DNA of 5,168 nt from an uncultured Lachnospiraceae bacterium (GTDB taxonomy: Bacteria; Bacillota; Clostridia; Lachnospirales; Lachnospiraceae). The stretch covers positions 1-5,168 of the forward strand of contig CACXGR010000051.1 in assembly GCA_902767235.1 (NCBI GenBank), given 5' to 3'. The translations under genes were made by a program, and so were the position numbers. Under the pieces are notes generated by a model. That model saw nothing but the letters and a program-made list of their open reading frames with translations, was not told the DNA's origin and did no database searches. Shown here piece by piece: positions 1 to 4,437 of this stretch; positions within the stretch are counted from its first letter, which is position 1, and each line of letters starts with the position of its first letter.

Positions 1-72
1 GGGTAATGGGACTCGAACCCACGGTCTCCAGAACCACAATCTGGCGCGTTAGCCAACTACGCCATACCCACC
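1..72 (-). tRNA. tRNA-His (anticodon GUG), 3' end cut by window edge
   Basis: Read on the minus strand this folds as a cloverleaf. The acceptor 5' strand is GTGGGTA (65-71) with an extra G at position -1 (base 72), the hallmark of tRNA-His. The D-arm is GCGT/ACGC, the anticodon stem is CCAGA/TCTGG with loop TTGTGGT, and the T-arm is GTGGG-TTCGAGT-CCCAT. The anticodon GTG lies at 35-37. Only five bases of the 3' acceptor strand (TACCC) are present; the last two and the discriminator lie before base 1. It is the last gene seen of the Pro-Gly-Arg-His transcript. Confidence 0.96.
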
Positions 73-106
73 ATGCAAAATATAAACATCCGGATGATCC
101 GGACAG

Positions 107-180
107 TATGCCCGAAGGGACTCGAACCCCCGACACCCGGCTTAGAAGGCCGGTGCTCTATCCAGCTGAGCTACGGACAC
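107..180 (-). tRNA. tRNA-Arg (anticodon UCU)
   Basis: The minus-strand cloverleaf has acceptor GTGTCCG paired to CGGGCAT (with G-U pairs), D-arm GCTC/GAGC, and anticodon stem CCGGC/GCCGG with loop CTTCTAA. The anticodon TCT lies at 144-146 and reads AGA/AGG codons. The T-arm is GGGGG-TTCGAGT-CCCTT, with two wobble pairs. The discriminator is A and no CCA is encoded, so a CCA-adding enzyme is needed. It lies 34 bases from tRNA-His and 55 bases from tRNA-Gly, in the same direction. Confidence 0.96.
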
Positions 181-235
181 ATACTCACAGCAGGACTCTG
201 CAACCTGCCTGCGACTTCCAAAGGGCAATCGCGAA

Positions 236-306
236 AGCGGGTGATGGGAATCGAACCCACGTATCTAGCTTGGAAGGCTAGTGTTCTACCATTGAACTAC
301 ACCCGC
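236..306 (-). tRNA. tRNA-Gly (anticodon UCC)
   Basis: The minus-strand cloverleaf has a perfect acceptor GCGGGTG/CACCCGC, D-arm GTTC/GAAC, anticodon stem CTAGC/GCTAG with loop CTTCCAA, and T-arm GTGGG-TTCGATT-CCCAT. The anticodon TCC lies at 272-274. The discriminator is U, as is usual for bacterial tRNA-Gly, and CCA is not encoded. At 71 nt it is the usual short glycine form. Confidence 0.97.
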
Positions 307-344
307 ATGGAATGAAGGATATATAGATAATGTTCGCATGTGAA

Positions 345-419
345 TCGGGGTGACAGGATTCGAACCTGCGACCTCCTGGTCCCAAACCAGGCGCTCTAGC
401 CAAGCTGAGCCACACCCCG
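345..419 (-). tRNA. tRNA-Pro (anticodon UGG), first gene of the tRNA operon
   Basis: The minus-strand cloverleaf has acceptor CGGGGTG/CACCCCG, D-arm GCTC/GAGC, anticodon stem CCTGG/CCAGG with loop TTTGGGA, and T-arm GCAGG-TTCGAAT-CCTGT. The anticodon TGG lies at 382-384. The C1-G72 first pair is typical of bacterial tRNA-Pro. The discriminator is A and no CCA is encoded. It is the promoter-proximal gene; tRNA-Gly follows after 38 bases. Confidence 0.97.
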
Positions 420-442
420 GAACCACCTCAAATGCAAGAATT

Positions 443-471
443 ATTATATGATACCCCTCGAGATATGTCAA
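443..471 (-). promoter_or_regulatory. Consensus sigma-A promoter of the Pro-Gly-Arg-His tRNA operon
   Basis: On the minus strand TTGACA (466-471) and TATAAT (443-448) are separated by exactly 17 bases (449-465). Both hexamers match the housekeeping consensus perfectly. The expected start near 436 would leave a leader of about 16 nt before tRNA-Pro. This fits a strong stable-RNA promoter. Confidence 0.93.
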
Positions 472-594
472 CAACAAATATAAGTAATTTCTTTTGCGAA
501 TTTCTCAAGCGAATAACTTGAGCGTTACCGTACACATCTCCTCCTTCCGCCTTGGATCAGGGAGCCGGGACCAGCCCGCGCAGAGTTTTCCCCT

Positions 595-614
595 GATTTC
601 GTAAGTGCGAAATC
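595..614. repeat. 20-base dyad GATTTCG-N6-CGAAATC, operator-like
   Basis: The arms GATTTCG (595-601) and CGAAATC (608-614) are perfectly inverted around a 6-base centre. The inner core TTTCG-N6-CGAAA also occurs, with the same spacing, at 1959-1978 on the other side of the lacI-type gene. This is either a protein-binding site or a small RNA hairpin. No T-run follows on the minus strand, so it is not a standard terminator for the gene to its right. Confidence 0.5.
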
Positions 615-659
615 TTTTCGGGGGCAGGCATCCGGCATCCCATAAAGATGCGATCAGAA

Positions 660-714
660 ATGACGAAAAATAAAAAAACAAAGAATCGGGAGGCAAAACC
701 GCACTTTATTCTTT
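660..714 (-). terminator. Possible terminator of the lacI-type gene
   Basis: On the minus strand AAAGAAT (708-714) pairs with ATTCTTT (680-686) around a 21-base loop. The stem is followed by G and a long T-rich run (complement of the A-rich 661-678). The stem is A/T-rich and the loop is large, so the hairpin is weak. Its support is mainly the T-tract and its place about 120 bases after the stop codon. Confidence 0.4.
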
Positions 715-835
715 TTGACACCGGCAGGCATCGCGCCGTTTTTCGCACAGAAGCTTATCTGTTTCGCAGGCGAACTTTCCCATCTCACCCTCCGGCATTC
801 GCATTTTCCTTTTCAGCGGCTCATCTCAGGGATGT

Positions 836-1798
836 TTACCCGGTGGCGGGGATAAATCTGACGCTGCTGCCCTCTACCAGCGTCCCCGCCAGATATACCG
901 TCTCCTTCAGGTCGCCGGCCGGCCCCGATGCGATGCGGATCAGTTCCCTGAGCGCTTCGCGCCCCAGTCTCAGCGGACTGTTCGTCACATGGGCGATCTC
1001 GAGCCCCTTAGGCCTCTCTTTTTCCCCTTTGAATGCTGCCACCGAGAGATCCTCCGGAATTCTGTATTTTGACCCGTCTGATTCGATCCACTGCTCTGCG
1101 TGGCTGACCGTGTCGAAGATCACACAGCTCTCTGCGATCTTTTCCGAACCTGACAGCACGCGAAATTCGCCCATATTCTGCTCTATTGCCGCCTCCATGA
1201 GATAGTGCGCCGCTCTTCTGGAAAAAAGCGAAGAATCGCCGTAATACGCGGCGCTGGTGTGCCCGGACCAGGTCAGATATTCCATCAGGATCCTCGCATT
1301 CTTCTTCTCGTCACTCCTGACTGTGCTGCACACGTGAAGGTCGCTCTCAACGGCCATGACAGGATAATCGCTGGACAAAAGCTTCATCAGCTCGCCGGAC
1401 AACAGATAATCCTCGTCGCAGAGCAGGCAGATCCCGTCCGGAGACCGCCGGACGACTCTCCCCAGACAGCTCATGCGGCTCACACTGTTTTTGCCCGGCA
1501 TCAGCAGCAGGTCGTACCCGGTCTCTTCCGCTTCCAGGATCATACCCAGCATGATCTGCCGGTAGTATTCCCTCCGGAACATCTCGTCAGGATATACCAT
1601 CAAAACACTGAACATCCCGCTCTTTTTCCTGATCGTCTTCTTGTTCCCGCCCTTTGCGTGGTAGTCCAGTTCCCTGGCAGTCTGTTTGATGCGCTCCCGC
1701 GTCTGAGGACTGATGTCCGAATACCCGTCGCGAAGCGCTTTACTTGCTGTGGAAATGGAAACGCCGCAGATCTCTGAGATATCTTTCAATAATGCCAT
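836..1798 (-). CDS. LacI/GalR-family transcriptional regulator
   Basis: This is a 320-residue repressor-type protein (family usually 330-340). Residues 4-23 (LKDISEICGVSISTASKALR) are the LacI helix-turn-helix, followed by a third helix (SPQTRERIKQTARELDY, residues 30-46). The rest has the periplasmic-binding-protein fold of the effector domain, ending in the family-like segments IPEDLSVAAF (248-256) and LAGTLVEGSSVR (303-314). The usual hinge (Y-x-PN-x-x-A-R-x-L) is replaced by a lysine-rich HAKGGNKKTIRKKS (47-60), which is odd. The start at 1798 fits the family N-terminus and has AAAGGGG 8 bases before it; an in-frame ATG at 1828 would add 10 residues. No transport or sugar gene sits beside it in the window, so its ligand is unknown. 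The fold assignment is confident; the regulated genes are not identifiable. Confidence 0.9.
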   Translation of the reverse strand: MALLKDISEICGVSISTASKALRDGYSDISPQTRERIKQTARELDYHAKGGNKKTIRKKSGMFSVLMVYPDEMFRREYYRQIMLGMILEAEETGYDLLLMPGKNSVSRMSCLGRVVRRSPDGICLLCDEDYLLSGELMKLLSSDYPVMAVESDLHVCSTVRSDEKKNARILMEYLTWSGHTSAAYYGDSSLFSRRAAHYLMEAAIEQNMGEFRVLSGSEKIAESCVIFDTVSHAEQWIESDGSKYRIPEDLSVAAFKGEKERPKGLEIAHVTNSPLRLGREALRELIRIASGPAGDLKETVYLAGTLVEGSSVRFIPATG

Positions 1799-1806
1799 AC
1801 TTATAA

Positions 1807-1813
1807 CCCCTTT
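1807..1813 (-). promoter_or_regulatory. Ribosome binding site deciding the lacI-type start
   Basis: AAAGGGG on the minus strand stands 8 bases before the ATG at 1798. It supports the shorter start over the ATG at 1828. That upstream ATG is also preceded, 10 bases away, by an AGGAGG run, so the longer form is not ruled out. Confidence 0.55.
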
Positions 1814-1958
1814 CCCGGTATGAATCATCCTTCAGCCCCCTCCTGCGCCTCTGCGGCACAGGGGAGGACCGGCGACTGTTGCGGTTCACATTCTATTAAT
1901 CACAGAGCGGCGGGCAAAATCAATTCGCAATTCTTCCGGATAAATTGCATATTAAATC

Positions 1959-1978
1959 TTTTTCGAGATCGCGAAAAA
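1959..1978. promoter_or_regulatory. Operator-like palindrome TTTTTCG-N6-CGAAAAA
   Basis: The arms TTTTTCG (1959-1965) and CGAAAAA (1972-1978) are perfect inverted repeats. Across all 20 bases only one base pair breaks symmetry (1966 with 1971). Partial symmetry continues outward, AAT (1955-1957) against ATT (1980-1982). It lies about 160 bases upstream of the lacI-type start. Its size and symmetry suit a dimeric regulator, possibly the LacI-type protein itself, but direct proof is lacking. The core matches the dyad at 595-614. Confidence 0.5.
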
Positions 1979-2028
1979 TATTAAGCACAAAAAAAGGGCC
2001 TGTTCTCCTGTTTTCCTCTGACCCCCTC

Positions 2029-2043
2029 AAATTCTGCGAATTT
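2029..2043. promoter_or_regulatory. Short dyad AAATTC-TGC-GAATTT upstream of tRNA-Arg promoter
   Basis: Two perfect 6-base arms flank TGC, ending 12 bases before the -35 box of the tRNA-Arg(ACG) promoter. It could be a binding site or an A/T-rich UP-like element. With arms this short it could also be chance. Confidence 0.3.
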
Positions 2044-2055
2044 CAAATTTCTTTC

Positions 2056-2084
2056 TTGACAAAATCCTCCTCTTTACATATAAT
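2056..2084 (+). promoter_or_regulatory. Consensus sigma-A promoter of tRNA-Arg(ACG)
   Basis: TTGACA (2056-2061) and TATAAT (2079-2084) are both perfect and are separated by 17 bases. Transcription should begin near 2091, only about five bases before the mature tRNA 5' end. A/T-rich DNA just upstream (2029-2053) may act as an UP element. Confidence 0.94.
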
Positions 2085-2095
2085 CATCTTGTTGT

Positions 2096-2169
2096 GTACG
2101 TGTAGCTCAGCTGGATAGAGCGTTTGGCTACGGACCAAAAGGTCGCGAGTTCGAATCTTGTCACGTACA
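2096..2169 (+). tRNA. tRNA-Arg (anticodon ACG)
   Basis: The acceptor GTACGTG/CACGTAC pairs perfectly. The D-arm is GCTC/GAGC, the anticodon stem TTTGG/CCAAA has loop CTACGGA, and the T-arm is GCGAG-TTCGAAT-CTTGT. The anticodon ACG lies at 2130-2132; A34 would be edited to inosine by TadA to read CGU/CGC/CGA. The discriminator is A and no CCA is encoded. It is a single-gene unit with its own promoter and terminator, transcribed away from the lacI-type gene. Confidence 0.97.
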
Positions 2170-2172
2170 TAG

Positions 2173-2224
2173 AAAAGGCTGTCGGACCGGAAAGTGATTT
2201 CCTGATCCGACAGCCTTTTATTTT
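2173..2224. terminator. Strong, probably bidirectional Rho-independent terminator
   Basis: AAAAGGCTGTCGGA (2173-2186) pairs perfectly with TCCGACAGCCTTTT (2206-2219). A smaller GGAAA/TTTCC hairpin (2189-2202) sits in the loop. On the plus strand the stem runs into a T-rich tail (2216-2224), ending the tRNA-Arg transcript. On the minus strand the AAAA at 2173-2176 gives a closing T-run, so the same hairpin can end the etfB-etfA-mtnA transcript arriving from the right, 12 bases after the mtnA stop. Confidence 0.92.
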
Positions 2225-2230
2225 CTTTAT

Positions 2231-3334
2231 TCAGATTCTCTCAAACAGCGCGGCGATCGACCTTTCATATGGCTCACGGAGTATGCCGTACTCCGTTATG
2301 ATCCCGGAGATCAGGTCATGATCCGTGACGTCAAACGCGGGATTATAGACCTTTACTCCCGAAGGCGCCATGGGCGAGGAATACCACATCTTCGTCACCT
2401 CCTCCGCCTTCCTCTGCTCGATCACGATCCCGTCCCCTGTGGGGACAGAAATGTCGATCGTCGAGGTTGGCGCGCAGACGTAAAACGGGATACCATATCT
2501 TGCCGCAACGATCGCCACAACGCTCGTTCCGATCTTGTTGGCCGCATCACCGTTGGCTGCCACCCTGTCGCAGCCCACCAGGATCGCCTGGATCTGCCCG
2601 CTCTTCATCAGAGAGGCGCACATATTGTCGCACTCGAGCGTGCAGTCTACCCCCGCCGACGTCAGTTCAAAGGCTGTCAGCCTTGCTCCCTGCAGCAAAG
2701 GTCTTGTCTCATCGCAGAACACACGGAAATTGTACCCTCTCTCCTGTCCCAGATAGATCGGCGCCGTGGCTGTGCCGTAACGGATCGTAGCCAGCTGTCC
2801 CGCATTGCAGTGGGTCAAAATACCATCGCCCGGCTTAAGGACAGTAAGCCCATACTCCCCGATCTTCCTGCACACTTCGACGTCCTCATCGCGGATCGCG
2901 CAGGCCTCGGCGCGCAGCCTGCCAAGAACATCGGCGGTCGTCATATTTCCATCCTTCGGGCAGGAGTCTAGCGCTCTCTCCATTCTCTTCAGTGCCCAGG
3001 ACAGGTTCACTGCCGTTGGCCTGGATGAATTCAGATATTCCGAGTACTTCTCAAACGCCTCCCGGAAGCGTCTCTCATTTTCTCCCGCATAGGCTCCGGC
3101 GGATGAATGGGATGACACAAACCCTTTCATGAGGATATACATACCCATCGCAGCTGTCACGCCGATCGCAGGCGCACCGCGCACCTTCAGCTGACAGATC
3201 GCATCCCATATCTCTTCGGCTGTTTTAAGTCTGATGATCTCAATGCTTCCGGGAAGCTTTGTCTGGTCGATGATCTGCAGTGCATCCTGGTCATCGAGAA
3301 GTTCTACTGAATCATGATCATTTATTGATGGCAT
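2231..3334 (-). CDS. mtnA: S-methyl-5-thioribose-1-phosphate isomerase
   Basis: This cytoplasmic enzyme converts 5-methylthioribose-1-phosphate to methylthioribulose-1-phosphate in methionine salvage; family members can also isomerise 5-deoxyribose-1-phosphate. The protein has 367 residues, a normal length. Visible family motifs are VRGAPAIGV (51-59), RPTAVNLSWAL (105-115), THCNAGQLATIRYGTA (174-189), ETRPLLQGARLTAFEL (209-224), GCDRVAANGDAANKIGT (254-270) and VYNPAFDVTDHDLISG (329-344). The expected catalytic Cys is 176 and Asp is 256. I chose the ATG at 3334 because GAGG lies 6 bases before it. The ATGs at 3346 and 3391 lack ribosome sites, and the latter would translate through the hairpin. 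mtnA follows etfA after 81 bases and has no visible promoter of its own. No other salvage gene is present. Confidence 0.93.
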   Translation of the reverse strand: MPSINDHDSVELLDDQDALQIIDQTKLPGSIEIIRLKTAEEIWDAICQLKVRGAPAIGVTAAMGMYILMKGFVSSHSSAGAYAGENERRFREAFEKYSEYLNSSRPTAVNLSWALKRMERALDSCPKDGNMTTADVLGRLRAEACAIRDEDVEVCRKIGEYGLTVLKPGDGILTHCNAGQLATIRYGTATAPIYLGQERGYNFRVFCDETRPLLQGARLTAFELTSAGVDCTLECDNMCASLMKSGQIQAILVGCDRVAANGDAANKIGTSVVAIVAARYGIPFYVCAPTSTIDISVPTGDGIVIEQRKAEEVTKMWYSSPMAPSGVKVYNPAFDVTDHDLISGIITEYGILREPYERSIAALFERI

Positions 3335-3340
3335 AATGGT

Positions 3341-3344
3341 CCTC
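3341..3344 (-). promoter_or_regulatory. Ribosome binding site deciding the mtnA start
   Basis: GAGG on the minus strand stands 6 bases before the ATG at 3334 and just after the foot of the 15-bp hairpin. It overlaps the alternative ATG at 3346 (ATGAGG), which itself has only the hairpin upstream. If the hairpin extended slightly, this site would be close enough to be affected. Confidence 0.6.
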
Positions 3345-3350
3345 ATTAAA

Positions 3351-3385
3351 GTGAGCCGTATGGACATAACGTCCATACGGCTCAC
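3351..3385 (-). terminator. Perfect 15-bp hairpin between etfA and mtnA (terminator or attenuator)
   Basis: GTGAGCCGTATGGAC (3351-3365) and GTCCATACGGCTCAC (3371-3385) are exact inverted repeats around a 5-base loop. The hairpin begins 30 bases after the etfA stop. On the minus strand only TTTAAT follows, so the T-run is short and termination may be partial. The mtnA ribosome site lies 6 bases past its foot. Alternatives are an RNA-stability hairpin protecting the etfBA message, or an RNase processing site. The hairpin itself is certain; its role is inferred. Confidence 0.75.
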
Positions 3386-3415
3386 GGTCATTCAATGCAG
3401 CTCATACAGAAGGCA

Positions 3416-4423
3416 TCAGGCTTTGAGCTTCTTGATCTCCTCTGTCAGAGCGGGAACTACTTCATACAGATCACCGACAATGCCGTAATCTGCAATGGTG
3501 AAGATAGTTGCATCCTCATCCTTGTTGATGGCAACGATGCAGTCAGAGCTGCTCATGCCGGCCACGTGCTGGATTGCACCGGAGATACCGCATGCAACAT
3601 ACAGCTTCGGTCCGACTGTCTTGCCGGTCTGACCGACCTGGTGTGCGTGGGAGATCCAGCCGCTGTCAACTGCTGCACGGGATGCACCGACAACGCCGCC
3701 AACCAGATCTGCAAGGGGCTTCAGAGTGGTGTTGAATCCCTCAGGGCCGCCCATTCCACGTCCGCCGGAGATGATGATATCAGCGCCTTCCAGATCGACG
3801 ACATCGCCTGCTGCCTCTTTGATCGTCTCGATCAGAGTGGTACGGATGTCCTCGGGAGCTACGTGGAAGTCTTCCTTGATCACTTCTGCCTTGTTCTCGC
3901 CAGCCTCAGGCTTCTTGAAAACGCCGGGACGGACTGTGCCGCACTGCGGACGATGATCAGGGCACATGATGGTAGCCATCAGGTTGCCGCCGAATGCAGG
4001 ACGTGTCCAGGCGACATTTCCTGTCTCCTCATCGATGTCAAGGCTTGTGCAGTCTGCGGTCAGACCGGTCTTGATCCTGGAGGAGAAACGAGGGCCGAGG
4101 TCACGGCCGTTAGGTGTAGCACCGATCATCAGTGTGGTCGGGCCATACTTCTTTACCAGATACTCCAGTGCATTTACATATGCATCTGTTGTATAGAACC
4201 CAAACTCAGGTCCTTCCACTACGATAACCTGATCTGCACCGTAGATGCCTGCCTGCTCGACAGATTCTGCTACGTTGTTGCCGATGACAACTGCAACGAG
4301 CTTGCCGCCCTGCTTGTCAGCCATCCCTCTGCCGGGATTAAGGAGCTCCAGGCCGACTTTCTTCGGGGAGCCGTCTTCGTTTGTCTCAACTAAAACCCAA
4401 AGGTCTTTTGTTTTTGCTTCCAT
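3416..4423 (-). CDS. etfA: Electron transfer flavoprotein, alpha subunit
   Basis: This is the 335-residue FAD-binding subunit of the EtfAB heterodimer, which passes electrons between acyl-CoA or other dehydrogenases and a redox partner in the cytoplasm. The N-terminal half is the nucleotide-fold domain with IGATPNGRDLGPRFSSR (100-116) and TGLTADCTSL (119-128). The C-terminal FAD domain has GGRGMGGPEGF (220-230), GGVVGASRAAVDSGW (242-256), HQVGQTGKTV (261-270) and the ETF-alpha signature LYVACGISGAIQH (274-286) continuing to AGMSSSDCIVAIN. There is no extra ferredoxin domain. The start is fixed by AGGAGGG 6 bases upstream. It follows etfB by 14 bases, so the pair is surely one operon. Whether this pair is electron-bifurcating, as in anaerobic butyrate formation, cannot be settled without the upstream partner gene. 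Confidence 0.96.
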   Translation of the reverse strand: MEAKTKDLWVLVETNEDGSPKKVGLELLNPGRGMADKQGGKLVAVVIGNNVAESVEQAGIYGADQVIVVEGPEFGFYTTDAYVNALEYLVKKYGPTTLMIGATPNGRDLGPRFSSRIKTGLTADCTSLDIDEETGNVAWTRPAFGGNLMATIMCPDHRPQCGTVRPGVFKKPEAGENKAEVIKEDFHVAPEDIRTTLIETIKEAAGDVVDLEGADIIISGGRGMGGPEGFNTTLKPLADLVGGVVGASRAAVDSGWISHAHQVGQTGKTVGPKLYVACGISGAIQHVAGMSSSDCIVAINKDEDATIFTIADYGIVGDLYEVVPALTEEIKKLKA

Positions 4424-4429
4424 CGTTAT

Positions 4430-4436
4430 CCCTCCT
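4430..4436 (-). promoter_or_regulatory. Ribosome binding site of etfA
   Basis: AGGAGGG on the minus strand lies 6 bases before the etfA ATG and starts one base after the etfB stop codon. Placed like this, ribosomes finishing etfB can reload on etfA, giving balanced subunit synthesis. Confidence 0.85.
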
Positions 4437-4437
4437 G

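Larger units (their letters stand above)
472..835. other. Non-coding stretch between tRNA promoter and lacI-type gene
   Basis: I find no convincing gene in these 364 bases. The open frames here are short, have no family features, and run through hairpins and an A/T-rich terminator-like stretch. What can be seen: an inverted repeat CTCAAG-N7-CTTGAG (504-522); a 20-base dyad (595-614); a small hairpin GCATC-N7-GATGC (635-651); the word GGCAGGCATC twice, 100 bases apart (623-632 and 723-732); a perfect 12-base dyad TTCGC-AG-GCGAA (763-774); and a possible terminator (660-714). A purine-rich AGGAGG-like run on the minus strand (about 538-550) precedes an ATG at 537 that opens a frame of only 10 codons. 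A small RNA or decayed gene cannot be excluded. Confidence 0.6.
1799..2055. other. Divergent intergenic region between lacI-type gene and tRNA-Arg
   Basis: No gene is seen here. It must hold the leftward promoter of the lacI-type gene, but no strong one is visible. The best -10 candidates are TAGAAT (minus strand, 1890-1895), with a poor TTGCCC 16 bases upstream (1912-1917), and ATTAAT (1895-1900) with TTGATT (1918-1923) at 17 bases; both are weak. The region also carries an operator-like palindrome (1959-1978), AATTCGCAATT (1922-1932) and a dyad AAATTC-TGC-GAATTT (2029-2043). A weak promoter for the regulator next to operator-like sites would fit autoregulation, which is inference. Confidence 0.55.

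Noticed and set aside
6..315. Two overlapping plus-strand open frames of 91 and 80 codons
   Set aside because: They run antisense through three tRNA genes; the GLEPT/GTRTPD-like peptides are the familiar false translation of tRNA T-arms.
286..477. Minus-strand 63-codon frame
   Set aside because: It overlaps tRNA-Pro and its promoter and is a tRNA translation artefact.
540..610. Resemblance of GGCGGAAGGAGG to the GGAA-capped tip of bacterial SRP RNA
   Set aside because: The flanking bases do not pair as the SRP stem requires, and the conserved internal loop is absent.
722..743. CGGC...GCCG followed by TTTTT on the plus strand as a terminator
   Set aside because: The stem is only 4 bp with a 9-base loop, and nothing on the plus strand is expected to be transcribed into it.
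505..748. Two minus-strand 63-codon frames
   Set aside because: They have no family resemblance, overlap each other in different frames, start in or near a T-rich terminator-like stretch and lack good ribosome sites. The 10-codon frame at 505-537 has an AGGAGG only 2 bases from its ATG, too close for normal initiation.
648..1777. Plus-strand frames of 185 and 190 codons
   Set aside because: They lie almost wholly antisense to the LacI-family gene, whose protein matches a known family from end to end.
107..2169. About 19 identical bases in inverted orientation in the two tRNA-Arg genes, possibly marking an inserted island
   Set aside because: The shared TAGCTCAGCTGGATAGAGC is the conserved D-arm region of tRNAs. 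No attachment-site duplication, integrase or mobile gene is present.
2124..2321. Plus-strand 65-codon frame
   Set aside because: It starts inside tRNA-Arg and crosses the terminator hairpin into the end of mtnA.
3395..4393. Plus-strand 332-codon frame nearly as long as etfA
   Set aside because: It is a codon-usage shadow of etfA on the other strand, with no recognisable domain and no ribosome site; etfA matches its family throughout.
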